NCBI GenBank assembly: GCA_015039365.1 | Contig: WION01000045.1 | Location: 124,001-188,000 of the forward strand | DNA: 64,000 nucleotides | Direction: 5' to 3' | From: Amanita rubescens | Taxonomy: Eukaryota > Basidiomycota > Agaricomycetes > Agaricales > Amanitaceae | Shown here: positions 30,865-42,607 of the stretch, in pieces | How positions within the stretch are numbered: position 1 is the stretch's first letter | Layout of the letters: every line of letters starts with the position of its first letter | Position numbers and translations under genes: made by a program | Notes under the pieces: generated by a model | Seen by the model: the letters and a program-made list of their open reading frames with translations, nothing else | Databases searched by the model: none | What the model was told of the DNA's origin: nothing

Positions 30865-33563
30865 ATGCCTGAGACTCGGGCATCAAACAAAAGCAAGCAT
30901 CCAGGAAAATGTCTTCTAGCAGCTGGAAGCGACCTGAGTGAGGCTAACGAAAAGCAGAAAAGGAAGAGACGCACGAAGGAGGAAATGCTCATTTTGCGTG
31001 AAGAGCAAGCGAGAGTAGCAGAGAAAAAGGCTGCCGAAAATGCTGCACACGAAAAAGAGCACCAAGAGCTTCTCAAAAAAATTGCAGAGCTAGAAATGAA
31101 ACAGGCGGCGGCCGACAATCACAATAAGGGACTTCGTCACAAAGTTGATGGTAATTGGCATTCAATTCATAAAATCATCGTTCTATTAAACATTGAGTAG
31201 TAGCCAGGTTATCCGATAGCGAATCCCAGCCAAAGAAGAAAGCAAAAGTGCATGGGAACAAGAAGCCAGCTATGACTAAGCCAGCCCCAAGACCTAAGAC
31301 AAAGAAGAGTAGCGAACATTAGTATTTCAATCATAAGGCATTAAAATTTCCACTGACTTGGAAAAGCCAATGAGGATGAAGGTGAGGCTTATGAGCCGAA
31401 GACTCCTGCACCTGGGAGGAAATACGGAAAGAAGAAACCTTATGTAGAATGTTAGTATCGAAAGATAAAAGATAGATTCCCTCACTGACTAAGGTAAAAG
31501 TGGACGAAGACGAAAGCGCCCTGGGGCCGAAGACGCCCATGCCTCGTGAAAAATGTATGTGAACCCCTTCTCCTTAAAGTAACTCAAATAGCATTGCAAG
31601 CTACAGTTGGGAACACCACCAGAGATGACGCGGAGGATCTTAACTTCACAACGCCAGTACCGTGAAAGAAATTCCAAGTAAATACTGAAGTAGCTCGCTC
31701 TAGCGTGCCAGGTGAGAAGGTCGTGCATGCCCCCAAAGACATACATACACTCAATGCTACTCGTCGCGCATGCAATTTGGGCTGCAGATGGCAGTGAGGG
31801 TGAAGTCATCCCGGACAGTCAGATGGATGAACCAGATAGTCGCTCCCATCAATTGCAGGGAAAGCAGAAGATGTCGACTCAGCAGGAGATAGAAGCTATG
31901 AAGACGAACATGCAGAACGTGGTGGGGGTGAGTTCAACAAAAGACACAAGGCGGTATCTCACACTAGGTGCTCACCAGCAACATGGTGATGGGAATTCCC
32001 ATGTGGAGTCAGTCTTGTTCACACACGTTCTGCCAAAAATGTTGCTGACTCCCGATGAAACAACACTGTTCTTCTACTCTTTTAGGACCAAATCCGATAC
32101 TGTGAAAGAAAATCATGAATGCCTCAACAAATGGCTCACGGATTATGTTCGTACTCCCCAGGATAACGCAGAGGTCGAGAGACGGCCAGCGGGCAGCAAG
32201 CGCGTTCCATCCAGCCGCGGCGGCAATTCAAAAACGACGACTACTGCAGTCGGCTCTTCACACACTGTCGCAACTCTGGACATAATTGAAATTGATGACG
32301 ACTCAGATGATGTTCCTGAATTTGAGGAAGACCAGACAGTCGAGAGGGATGCAGCCCATAGCAGCCCGCTTAAAAATGGCAAACGGCTGACTAGTAAAGT
32401 GAGTCCATCTTCTAATTCATGTTTTTCTCAGTGTATTCACCTATGAAAGTCCATGGTGAAAGTTGTACTGCCATCAAAGAAGGCATCGGCCCAGAAGCGC
32501 GTAATCGTCAAAGAGGAACCTCTAGATGATGCTGAAAGGCTCATCGCTCCCGCCACAAAGCCAAAGCCAAAGCCAAAATCCCAGGTCACAGTGAAATCGG
32601 AGCCGGACATCATGAGCGAAGACAGGGGCAGTGCGGCAGCTAGTAGCGAAGATGAAGGCTCGGAAATCGTCAAGAAGAAGAGGCGGGAACGACCCATGAA
32701 TGACTCTTGCCTCCCTCCTGCACTTGCTGCAAGCAGAAGGCTTTGGCGGCCTATCGTCTTACCAACACTCATCAACTATGTTGGAAGTTTCCATAATCCT
32801 TGGACGATTAGCGATGATAAGATCATTGCCTACCTTCAGCCCATTCTCAACCACTTTCTTCCGAGAGCAGACCGCTACACGGTTCAGGCTTCTGACAGCT
32901 TGTTAGGCCTTGTGCGTGCTTTTTTGTTATTATATCAGCGTTCACCAATATTCTTTTCAGGTTACGCAACGTTTGAATGAATGGCGATCGGTATTCAGCT
33001 CCACCGCCATTGCAGTTCTTGACTCCTTCTTTGGATCGGTTGAGCAGACTCCGCTGGCAGCTCGTCAACAATTTGCAAACGATATGTTGAAGAACAAGGC
33101 CTTCCTTTATGCGGAGCCAAGGAAAAAGCTAGCTAATGGAGAAGTGTGTTACTGGCTCTCTGATTGTCAAGTTACTGACCTGAATTATTGTAGGTCCGGC
33201 CTGCAGGCATTTTTCGTGGTTCTCTAGTCCTCCAGACATTTGTTGCTCATTTAAAAGCTGTTTTGGGTGCTGAGTCAGATATTGCAGGACTTGAACACCC
33301 TCAGCGAGGGGCAGGTGCATTAGCGCTAGCCGTCATTGCGGTAAGTATAGAATTCCACGATAGGCTTCAACTAATGAGCATATTAGGCTGAACGGGCACT
33401 CAAGCTATGGCAGAAAGGTTATCTACAAATCACGAGAGAAGGCAGCCAAATCGTCGCATGGCTTAATCCATCCACCGGCAAGTTGTCGAAAAAAGTTCTT
33501 CTCTGGAGATCGTTTAGCGGGGATGCTAGCATCGAAGCACAGGTTACATACTGGCATTTATAG
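30865..33563 (+). CDS. Multi-exon basidiomycete protein of unknown function, KDZ/Plavaka neighbour
   Basis: The ATG at 30865 begins MPETRASNKSKHPGK and a charged coiled coil (RRTKEEMLILREEQARVAEK). Small exons follow with basic (QPKKKAKVHGNKKP) and acidic regions, then a long exon 31712-32400 and an exon ending near 32920. The conserved part is LWRPIVLPTLINYVGS, NPW, DRYTVQASDSL, then after an intron VTQRLNEWRSVFSSTAIAVL, EPRKKLANGE, IFRGSLVLQTFVAHLKAVLG, LALAVIAAERALKLW, LNPSTGKLSKK. It resembles a large family of mushroom proteins with a coiled coil plus a C-terminal helical domain (perhaps the DUF6532 type; from memory). The last 15 codons overlap the end of the KDZ gene on the other strand, and the usual C-terminus seems replaced. 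Divergent from Plavaka; shared control is possible. Confidence 0.6.
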
Positions 33564-35814
33564 AATTCAACAAGAGATTGGTAATACTCCATCTCAAGTG
33601 TTTCCTCCGGCGGCTCCGATAATAACTGGCTTAAATAAGCCTTTTCCTCGGCTAGCCACGTAGTGAAGACAGTTGGGTCTGTTATTCCATGTTGTTCCAT
33701 CATTTTTTGTAAGAGAGGTTCCGACTGTAAAATCCCCAAAGCTTGCTTGTAATTATCCACAAGAAACTTGCCTGTCAAAGATTGTGTTTATTTGATAGAG
33801 AAATAAATTAAACAGAGACGATCTTACTTAGGCTGGCATACGTTTCGTAATTATCCACGTGCTGCATGTAATTCACAATAGATTGTTGCCGATGGAAGAC
33901 ACTTGCGTAGCGAACCGATGCCGCAAGTGCGTTTGACTTTGAGAAAAACCATTCACAACCTTCCAAGTCTTCGAGGCCTAAGCCTTCAACGTATGTCGCC
34001 AAATGCGACAACTGACATATTCGTCCATGCACGTGTCCATGGAACGATCCGACAAGCGATCGGAAGTTGAGCTCAGTGGCTAAATCGCCCAACGGGCTAG
34101 TCTTCACTGTTGTTCCAAACTTGCATCCAATATCGTAACCGATACAGAGATCAGGGCCGAACGCTTGAAGGAGGACGTTGGTGATTGCTAATGGGTACTT
34201 AGCACTAGATAGATAATTAGCTTAAAAATGCGGAAGAAATTGGCCACTTACAGTTCACCGCTGCGGACCATGTCGGCTACCAGCAAAACAAACCCATGGC
34301 GACACAGTGCCAAGAAAACCCCCGTTTCATCAAAGACTCCCCACATGCGGGAGGTGAGATCGTCATCCATGTTGGTCCATCGGCTTGAACAGGTGCCCTG
34401 TTCCTCGTTGCCTTGCTGGTGTAAAATTTAGTCATATACTATAGAAGTGAGATTCCAATGACTTACAGAACGAAGCACTCCATGTTTCTTTGGAAGAACT
34501 TCTTTTGCCCATTTGTCGACCTCCTCTCACGATATATAATAATCGCCAGGAGCCCTTTGTGAATCTGGAAGAGCGTAGCGGTCCCTCCGTACATCTGCTT
34601 CATTTTTGGCCCCCCCAGTTCTCCGCAGCCACTTCAACGAGTTGTTGCCGTCCATAGTAACCAAAGTCTTGAAAATAAGGTCCTTTTCGTCATGGAGCTT
34701 ATACGAGCAAGCAGGACATGTATTTTTCACGCGCCACAGCGGGCGGTTGCGCTGTAAGGCCTCTAAGACCTTATTTCAAACTCTTTCAAGTATATGCAGG
34801 TATAAATCAAGGCAAATTGAAAAAACGGTGCTGTAATAGGGTTTATAGGGTAGCTGCTTTGTATTTAGCATTAACTTATGCAGCAGGACGAATGACTTAC
34901 TGCCTGCATATCCATTATCCCTTTTATGAACGACTGACGCGCAAGATGGGGGCAACGGCATTGTAAGTTCCAATACAACTCCAGTAGACGCATCGAAAAT
35001 GCATATTTAGGTCTAAATGGAGCACTTGGTATCATGCCTTGACGCACTAAAGCCGCCGAAATGTATTCATCGCTTCGTACCATAGAGTACTGAGCATCGT
35101 ATGTCCCTAAAGTAAATCAGTATACAGAACAGTAGAAAAGCGATGAAAACGTACTATGAGTATCAAACAAGATGATGTTACCCATCCCTTCCGGTTCCTC
35201 AATAAACGAAGCAGAAACTTTTTCAGGATCGTCTTCCCCTTTCATCTGATAGCTCCACTTCTCGTAAGAGTGCACGATTGCATCCATTTGTGCCATAAAC
35301 GCGGAGGTACGTTTTTCCATTCTATCCCTTCTATTACTTCCGTCCTTTGTGGTACGACGCCTTGCCCGCAATTAGGTGAAGCTCTTTTTCATCCATCGTG
35401 AGCGCTCACCTGGATTGCTTCAAATCATCGTTTATCAACTCGAAAATTTCACCACCTGCGTGGCTCAAGTCAATGGGATGGGATCCATCAAGAACACCCT
35501 CGGCCATATGAGAATCCATCTCAAAATCCATGTCAACATCTATGAAACCATCAGATTGGGCATCGGCGGCATCAAAAGAGTTCAGATCCATGGATCCTAT
35601 TAAATGCCATTAATGATTAAGTGAGTAACATCAAAAATACGTAGTACAACATACCTGTTCCACTACGCTCAGTACACTGTATGCGCCAAGCAGTATTCTT
35701 CTCGATTTCCTGGTTAACTTGCTTATGGCCCACTGCCTGGCCATGCTGGTGCATCACAACACCGCCCTGGCCATAGTTACGGAATCTCTTAGAAGATAGA
35801 GACCCCTTTTTCAT
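33419..35814 (-). pseudogene. KDZ-family transposase, with nonsense codons and a truncated C-terminus
   Basis: Read leftwards from the ATG at 35814 (MKKGSLSSKRF). Characteristic KDZ segments follow: RRRTTKDGSNRRDRM, SAALVRQGMIPSAPF, RLLELYWNL, KNTCPACSYKL, VTMDGNNSLKWLRR, FLALCRHGFVLLVADMVRSG, IGYDIGCKFGTTV, FHGHVHGRICQL, YVEGLGLEDLEGCEWFFSKS, ASVRYASVFHRQQ, ETLEMEYYQSLVEFY. In-frame TGA codons at 34776-34778 and 34527-34529 stand where relatives have Arg. The distal C-terminal region expected of the family is missing and the frame runs into the convergent gene ending at 33563. DGN.S.K, the D of YDIGC and the E of GLEDLEG are candidate catalytic acids (inference). Confidence 0.85.
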
Positions 35815-36150
35815 GGCGGGCGCTCGAACGCGTGGTTAACCGTCGTGAGCTGGCATGTGTGACACATGGCATGTCACACATCCCGATTAGTACGATCTGC
35901 CTCTTACCGATTTGATCAGCGTGCGGCCCAAATCTACTGTATTTCCACAGGTAAATCCATTTGAAGTTTAATCAGCATACACTGATACTAGTAGCGTGGG
36001 CTAGCGTGGGCTGGTGTGCGGCGAAATCGGGCTGAGACTGATTTGGATCTTATCATGCCTTGCCATCAGCGGCTAACTGAGTGGTGTAGTGTAGAAAACT
36101 GGTCATGGGAGGCAAATACATGGAGCGCATAGTAATCTAATTGGGAAGGA
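35815..36150. other. Intergenic region upstream of the KDZ gene
   Basis: Contains short direct repeats such as TAGCGTGGGCTAGCGTGGGCT near 35991 and GCATGTGTGACACATGGCATGTC near 35852. It may hold the KDZ promoter and element terminus. No terminal repeat could be fixed. Confidence 0.4.
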
Positions 36151-36321
36151 ACTAATGGCCGATAGAGTAGTTTTGATTGAGTTGTGCCGTACTAGAGCTT
36201 GAAGAGACTTGACGGCGATGGGTTCAATGGGAACTATTGAATGGCCGATAGAGTACTAGTTTTGATTGAGTTGTGCCGTACTAGAGCTTGAAGAGACTTG
36301 ACGGCGATGGGTTCAATGGGT
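36151..36321. repeat. Tandem duplication, unit about 80 bp
   Basis: Copy 1 (36154-36231) and copy 2 (36239-36321) both run AATGGCCGATAGAGTA ... GTGCCGTACTAGAGCTTGAA ... GGCGATGGGTTCAATGGG. Copy 2 has a CTA insertion after GAGTA. Near-identical, so recent. Confidence 0.85.
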
Positions 36322-36456
36322 TGTGAACTTGTGATTCCATGATTCTGCTAGGATAACACATATAGTAATTGGGCGCCCAGACTGCAATGTGATATTATTA
36401 TTCTTACACCTTCGGATGCATCAGTGCTCACTGCTTTGAAACTCGGCATCGTCACG

Positions 36457-36700
36457 GTCAATTGATCACTACCCTCCACTGCTTGAACGTCGTTTCTATG
36501 CACCGACACATCTAGTACTTGTACTTGTTTCCACCTTACTTCAGCGCGCTACTTCTTTTTCTTTTGTACTTTCCTCTTTGAAACACAGTCAATTGATCAC
36601 GACCTCCACTGCTTGAACGTCATTTCTATGCACCGACACATCTAGTACTCGTACTGGTTTCCACCTTACTTCAGCGCTACTTCTTTTTCTTTCATACTTT
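36457..36700. repeat. Tandem duplication, spacing 131 bp
   Basis: GTCAATTGATCAC starts at 36457 and 36588. Each is followed by CCTCCACTGCTTGAACGT, CACCGACACATCTAGTACT, TTTCCACCTTACTTCAGCG and ACTTCTTTTTCTTT. A few substitutions separate the copies. No coding content. Confidence 0.85.
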
Positions 36701-36867
36701 TTTCCATTGCCATTTTTGCATTCCCACTCGTCTTTCCATCATTTGAGACACTAAGCTGTAACGCTCGTTTTTCAGTTGTACTTGTTTTCCGTGCAAGTTG
36801 CAGAGACAATAGAGACAATATGACATAAATTCAAAAAAAAACAAAACATGGTACTACCTCTCGGACT

Positions 36868-39258
36868 CACCTGATCAGCCCGACAAAAAACTCTAATTAG
36901 ACAGGGACGTCACATGCCCCTCCTTCTCCATTAAAGGGGGTTTTTTGGCTAATAGGGCTTTCATGAATAAATGTACATGATAAAAGACATAAAATTGTGC
37001 TAAGTCCACTTTCCCACATCTAAAAATGAACTCATTACCATTTCTGGAAGGTGGGGGATGTTTGTACATGTTATGACATGAGAATTTGATCACAAGTTAG
37101 GGACAAGGGCATAATTGCCTTTTTTGGTAAGATAGTCAGATTCCAAATAAGGAAAGCAATTTAGGATACCATTTTTGGAAGGTTGTCAAGGTGTTTGTAC
37201 ATGTTTGTACATGCTTTGACACAACAAAGTATAATTTCCTTATTTGGAAAGTGAGAAGTAGATGCCAAATAAGACAAAATAATTGATTTCAGGGTCGAAT
37301 TTCCTAAAAAGGAAATGATTACGTAATTTCAGGGTCAATCAATTGTGTAGCCTTGGTCAGTGGCTTTCTAAATGTGGTTGTATGACATTATTTGGTGATG
37401 ATTTCATTGAGATATTCACTGATTGATTTTCAGGGTCAAATTTCCTGAAAAGGAAATGAGTAATGTAATGTGTGCTTTAGGATCCAGTGGCGGATTTCCA
37501 AAAAAGGAAAGAGCGCACTTCGGCCTTGCCATTTTGGGAAATATCTGCTCACTGTTGCTGGTCATGAGCAGCAAGAAAATGCAATATCTCCCTTAATACT
37601 GGATATTTTTGTGGCGCTTTTTTTGGAACATATTCCTTATATGTATATGCACCTATCCACCATGTTAGAATGCAAAAATTGCAAGTGGTTTCTGTCAGAA
37701 TGCAACATGTCTTGCTCACTGTTGTCAACAGTGAGGAGCAACAAATGACAATATCTCCATCAATACTGGTTATTTCTGTGGCGCTTTTTTTGGTATGTCC
37801 CTATTAGGCATATAGGAAGGTATTTGGCATATCAGAATGCAAATAGTATGCACCAATCATGTCACAAATAAAATTGGTGTGCTCACTGTCTGCCATGATG
37901 AGCAGCCATATCTCCACCAAAACAAGATCTTTCTGTGGCGCTTTTTTTGATTTGGGATCACACATAACAAAGATAAACATTGGGAGGGTCTCAACAAAGG
38001 ATCCCTAGGCAAGATCAAGTGGAATGTCCCATTTCTCCTGACATGTCTACTTATCAGCCACTCTTTCTGTACCATGTTCAGACTTTTATCATGAAACTGA
38101 AAGTTACACATTAATCAGCAGGGCAATCTCCTTCCAGACACCCTGAATGACACTCTGTTATCATAAGAAATCAAAATCCAAAAAAGCGCCACAAAGAGAT
38201 CTTGTTTTGGTGGAGGTATAGCTGCTCATCATGGCAGACAGTGAGCACACCAATTTTATTTGTGGCTGATTGGTACATACTATTTGCATTCTGACATGCC
38301 AAATACCTTCCTATATGCCTAATAGGGACATACCAAAAAAAGCGCCACAGAAATAACCAGTATTGATGGAGATATTGTCATTTGTTGCTCCTCACTGTTG
38401 ACAACAGTGAGCAAGACATGTTGCATTCTGACAGAAACCACTTGCAATTTTTGCATTCTAACATGGTGGATAGGTGCATATACATATAAGGAATATGTTC
38501 CAAAAAAAGCGCCACAAAAATATCCAGTATTAAGGGAGATATTGCATTTTCTTGCTGCTCATGACCAGCAACAGTGAGCAGATATTTCCCAAAATGGCAA
38601 GGCCGAAGTGCGCTCTTTCCTTTTTTGGAAATCCGCCACTGGATCCTAAAGCACACATTACATTACTCATTTCCTTTTCAGGAAATTTGACCCTGAAAAT
38701 CAATCAGTGAATATCTCAATGAAATCATCACCAAATAATGTCATACAACCACATTTAGAAAGCCACTGACCATGGCTACACAATTGATTGACCCTGAAAT
38801 TACGTAATCATTTCCTTTTTAGGAAATTCGACCCTGAAATCAATTATTTTGTCTTATTTGGCATCTACTTCTCACTTTCCAAATAAGGAAATTATACTTT
38901 GTTGTGTCAAAGCATGTACAAACATGTACAAACACCTTGACAACCTTCCAAAAATGGTATCCTAAATTGCTTTCCTTATTTGGAATCTGACTATCTTACC
39001 AAAAAAGGCAATTATGCCCTTGTCCCTAACTTGTGATCAAATTCTCATGTCATAACATGTACAAACATCCCCCACCTTCCAGAAATGGTAATGAGTTCAT
39101 TTTTAGATGTGGGAAAGTGGACTTAGCACAATTTTATGTCTTTTATCATGTACATTTATTCATGAAAGCCCTATTAGCCAAAAAACCCCCTTTAATGGAG
39201 AAGGAGGGGCATGTGACGTCCCTGTCTAATTAGAGTTTTTTGTCGGGCTGATCAGGTG
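36868..39258. repeat. 2.4-kb near-perfect palindrome (two arms of about 1.09 kb)
   Basis: Arms 36868-37955 and 38171-39258 are inverted copies, about 98-99 percent alike by eye, with a spacer of about 215 bp. Outer ends read CACCTGATCAGCCCGACA on both strands. Each arm contains three copies of a module built of TGCTCACTGT...GAGCA followed by TGTGGCGCTTTTTTT (near 37610, 37785 and 37940 in the left arm), and several TTCC(N)nAAAAAGGAAA motifs. Open frames of 66 and 92 codons occur identically in both arms but have no domain. No target duplication was found at the borders. It could be a foldback transposon or a head-to-head duplication. Confidence 0.9.
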
Positions 39259-40073
39259 CACCAGCAACCCCAACTTCCTAAAACTGACCAAACTTGATCA
39301 TCACCAGACACCCCTCCTAAATTGACTTTGCAGGTGGTCACACATGGAGTGGCAAAACCAAAAGACAAACAGACTTTTTGCATTCACATTTTAGCTTATT
39401 TAGTTTGGCATCATAATTCTTGCATGTCCTTGATCACATGGGACATTTTCAAGATTATTTTCAGACTTTACAATTTCCTCACACTCACATCTGAAAAGGT
39501 CTTTTGCAAACATTTCAAGTACTCGGCATTATTTGGTCTTACAATAAGTCCTATATGACCTGGATCATATGAATTTTCAGGATTTTATTGCAAGTATAAA
39601 CATTGCCAAACAACATGCATGCCCACCTGAAATTTGGAAAGCAGCATGAAATTGCACATGAGTGTAAAGTACTGGTGATGTCAGTCTTACTTACATAGGA
39701 TGCAATAGGAATGGCTGGGAATGAGTAGGAATCCTGATGGATTAAGTTTCAATGAAGATATGACTCAGTTACATGTGTGCCTTCAATACACAGGCATGTG
39801 AACATTGAATGCCTTACTAGGTGGTTATGAGCAAATACTGAAAAGGATGATTAGCAGCAATTTTAACTGGTTCCTGCATATTACATCAACAAACAATCAG
39901 AGCAGGAAAAAAGTGGGCCACAGGTGGATGGTGATGATGATAGTGGTGGTGATGGTGTTGGTATTGATTGGCACAGATGATGTTTTTAAATGGTTTGTAC
40001 TAAGTTATTTAGATTCACTGTTATGTAGCATTGTAGTGCAACAGATTTCTGTTGCCATTGTTACAGTAATGAC
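39259..40073. other. AT-rich repeat-like sequence, no gene
   Basis: Carries the segment AAGGTCTTTTGCAAACATTTCAAG and GATCATATGAATTTTCAGG..., diverged from blocks at 4900-5190, 42240-42480 and 55380-55640. It also has a GAGTGTAAAGTACTGGTG motif at 39660, matching the sequence just outside the G-run terminus at 5263. Likely decayed non-autonomous element. Confidence 0.45.
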
Positions 40074-40393
40074 AAGTGAGCAGGGAGTGAGCAGGACTCC
40101 ACAGGGACTCCTGTCCAGTCCTTGCAATTTTACTTACTACTTTTTTGCTTTGAACCAGGAGTGAGCAGGACTCCACAGGGACTCCTGGTCCACTCCTTGT
40201 GGGATGACTCCTGGCATTTTTCGCTTTTTTGCAGTCAATGAGGAGTGAACAGGGAGTGAACAAGGAGTCCACAAGGAGTCCTTGTCCACTCCTGGCATTT
40301 TATGTCAATTTATCAGGAGTCTACAGGGAGTCCTGAGGAGTCCTGAGGAGTCCGGGAGTCCACAAGGAGTCCACAAGGACACGTGGGGGAGGG
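40074..40393. repeat. GAGTCC-rich array ending in a G-run terminus
   Basis: More than a dozen copies of GGAGTCC, GAGCAGGGAGTG or GACTCC-type motifs. Around 40230-40380 these include AGGAGTCCACAAGGAGTCC-like direct repeats. The block stops at GTGGGGGAGGG (40383-40393) followed by TA. The hAT C-terminal coding frame begins immediately after, so this terminus marks a junction inside that gene. Confidence 0.6.
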
Positions 40394-40395
40394 TA

Positions 40396-41022
40396 AAGTG
40401 TTGACAAACCTGAAAACCAGCACTGACACAACCCAATCAACTCGGACCATGGTGGATAGGCCAGTTATGAGCGACTTTGACAAATACCGGCTCACACTAG
40501 TATCTCCAGATGACGGCGAAGACTGGATGTCTGAGAAGCGGCGTTACCTAAAGGAGATGCCTGCTGATGTTTCGAGGAAAGCAGATATTGTTAAATGGTG
40601 GCAGGTACGTTATCTCCCCAAGTTTGTTTCGTTCAAATCTCACGAATCAACAGGAACATGCACGGCTATACCTGACCCTCGCTCGCATCGCACTAGATGT
40701 TTTACCCAGCCAGGCGTCATCCGTTCCAACCGAACGACTCTTTTCGGGTGGTAAAGTGACTGTTGATGACAAGCACACACGTTTAGGTTGTGAAAGGTTC
40801 AAAGAAATTGAACTCATGAAATTTTCGTGGAGGAAAGGCATTGAAGACCTTGCTGGGAATAATACAAATGCGATCGAGAAAGTTGAGTTAGTGCCATTCT
40901 GTGATCATCTCCGTGCAGATGAAGAAGCTGATAAGTGGGATGTGGAGGGTGGTGGTTTCATAGACTCGGACTATGAGGAGCAGGACATGGAAGCAATAGA
41001 ACAATGTGTAGAAGAACTTTAG
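40396..41022 (+). pseudogene. hAT-family transposase, C-terminal half (dimerisation domain)
   Basis: The frame enters just after the G-run terminus with no start of its own: RPVMSDFDKYRLTLV, DWMSEKRRYLKEMPADV, KADIVKWWQ. A 49-bp intron (40605-40653, GTACGT...AACAG) joins in frame to EHARLYLTLARIALDVLP, SQASSVPTERLFSGGKVT, HTRLGCERFKEIELMKFSW and an acidic tail ending at 41022. LARIALD...SSVP(T)ERLFS is the hAT C-terminal dimerisation signature. The family matches the N-terminal half at 1-1179, and the two halves have matching outer ends and target duplications. Translation as it stands is unlikely. Confidence 0.8.
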
Positions 41023-41089
41023 AACATTCACATTTAGACTACTATAGACTCGGAACGAAACATAGACTTTTAGATTAGACACTCTCTAA

Positions 41090-41272
41090 TAGTGATATAA
41101 CTGGTTCAGATGAGTTACCTGACCGGTTCTGACTGGTTACAGTCAAGACTGGTCAAGACTGGTCATCTGACCAATGTAACCGAGAGTAACCGGTTATGAT
41201 CAGTCTGGTTACAGTCCTGGTTACATCCAAAAAAGGAAAAAAGACCAGACCAGACCGGACTTCGAAACACTA
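41090..41272 (+). repeat. hAT element 3' end: subterminal repeats and terminus
   Basis: Dense CCGGTT, GACTGGT and GGTTACAGTC motifs end in CCGGACTTCGAAACACTA at 41272. The following CTCACACT (41273-41280) is the likely 8-bp target duplication. It is the reverse complement of AGTGTGAG at 1518-1525, next to the 5' end of the other half. Confidence 0.75.
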
Positions 41273-41494
41273 CTCACACTGCCTACCAGCTTATGCATAC
41301 CTCCAGCAACCACACCTGTAGTAGCTGTTGAAAAGGTTGGGCATCTAGTAAGCAGACTTGAAGGGTCATCAGTACAGAAGTGACATTGGACAGTGGATGT
41401 GTTACAAACTTGTCAGTCTCAACTATAATCACAGTAGTGATCACAGTCTTGACTTGTAAGTCCAACTAGTCAAACAAGGTTGAGACATACTGTC

Positions 41495-42023
41495 TGTTAT
41501 GAACTTGTTAATCTCAACTCAAGTTACAGCAGTAACTCTAGTCACAATTACAAGTCTAACTAAGTCAAATGGTGTTTATAATCATGTTACTTTTGAACTA
41601 TACTTTGAAGTCATGTGAGTTTGAACACAAGTTGAGGTACAAGTTCAATATCAAGAAGTTAGATGCTAACTTGTTATCTGAGGACAATTGTGGTTGACAA
41701 GTAGAAATGAGTAAGATTGAACAGTTAGACAACTGCAACAGCTAAGTTGAACTTATGTAGGGTTCAACTGCTAAAATACAGGCAGTATATACATATATGT
41801 ATGAGTACAAAGAGATGTATGTATTCATGAACAACGATAAGGACAAAAGTAAGTATAAGGACAGTGCCATATGTAGGACAAGGGAACAGTACAGTAGGAA
41901 GTGAGCTTGTCTGTATGAATTGAGAATAAAGAGTAAGATGAATAGGGTAGGCATATAGAAAATGATATGTCTGACTAATCATGTGTACATACATAATGTG
42001 GGAGTCCATACTGTGTTGTAACA
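41495..42023 (-). repeat. Diverged solo LTR related to the E1 LTR
   Basis: TGTTATGAAC...GTTGTAACA on the plus strand. The interior matches the E1 LTR in order: AAGTTGAACTTATGTAGGGTTCAAC, a TATATA region, GGGTAGGCATATA, and TAATGTGGGAGTCCATACTGTG beside the end. It is heavily mutated toward A/T. Flanks CTGTC and CAGTC differ by one base and could be an old 5-bp duplication. Old insertion of the E1 lineage. Confidence 0.6.
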
Positions 42024-42229
42024 CAGTCATGAGTTGAATACCAAGTTAGCATCACTTGGTATTTGAGATTGAATGTGCACAGATACAGCCTGTAATCTGT
42101 ACAGATTGCAGATAATAACTTTAACATCCACCATTTCCACCTTATTGCAGTGGGAGCCTGATGGCTTCCAATGAGGTCCTTCAAGGCTGGTATCACCCCA
42201 TGCATGTACATACCTGCCTTCAATGAAAT

Positions 42230-42555
42230 TAGTAGTAAATTAGCTTTGTTTTTAAAAAAGACTTGTGTTCAAAACAGTATTTTGAAAGTATCTTGTGTTT
42301 GGTTATGCTTGGCACTGCAATCCTTGCAGAGATATGATCACATAATTCTTTTGGACTTTTGAGAAATTTTTGGGATTTTTCAATTTTCTGTCATGTCTGA
42401 AAAAGTATTTTGCAAATATCTCATGTTTGACTTTGTTTGGCATTGCCATTCTTGTATATTCTGAATCACACAAGCTAGGCGCATCTTTTTTGTCACGGTC
42501 ACATTTGGCATGTCACACACCTCATGTTGTCACAAATTATATAAAAGGAAATTTA
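42230..42555. other. AT-rich repeat-like block, no gene
   Basis: Contains GAAAAAGTATTTTGCAAATATCTCA and nearby AT-rich sequence matching blocks at 4910 and 55490 (the latter inverted). No open frame of interest. Confidence 0.45.
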
Positions 42556-42607
42556 TTATCTTATCTTAGATCTTATCTTATCTTAGATCTTATCTTATCT
42601 TATCTAG
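42556..42607. repeat. Microsatellite-like TTATC/TTAGATC repeat
   Basis: About 50 bp of alternating CTTATCTTAGATCTTAT and TATCTTATCT units, an imperfect pentanucleotide (TTATC)n run. Confidence 0.8.

Noticed and set aside
37470..38656. Identical 92-codon frames on opposite strands at 37470 and 38378, and 66-codon frames at 36893 and 39033
   Set aside because: Duplicated only because they lie in the two palindrome arms; AT-rich, with no motif or codon bias.
36868..39258. Treating the palindrome as a CRISPR-like or tandem array
   Set aside because: It is a single pair of long inverted arms with three internal modules each; there are no short regular repeats with unique spacers.
40491..40498. 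A further CTCACACT octamer upstream of the hAT C-terminal half that could have been its left target duplication
   Set aside because: It lies inside the coding frame of the hAT domain and is not adjacent to any element terminus, so it is a chance occurrence.
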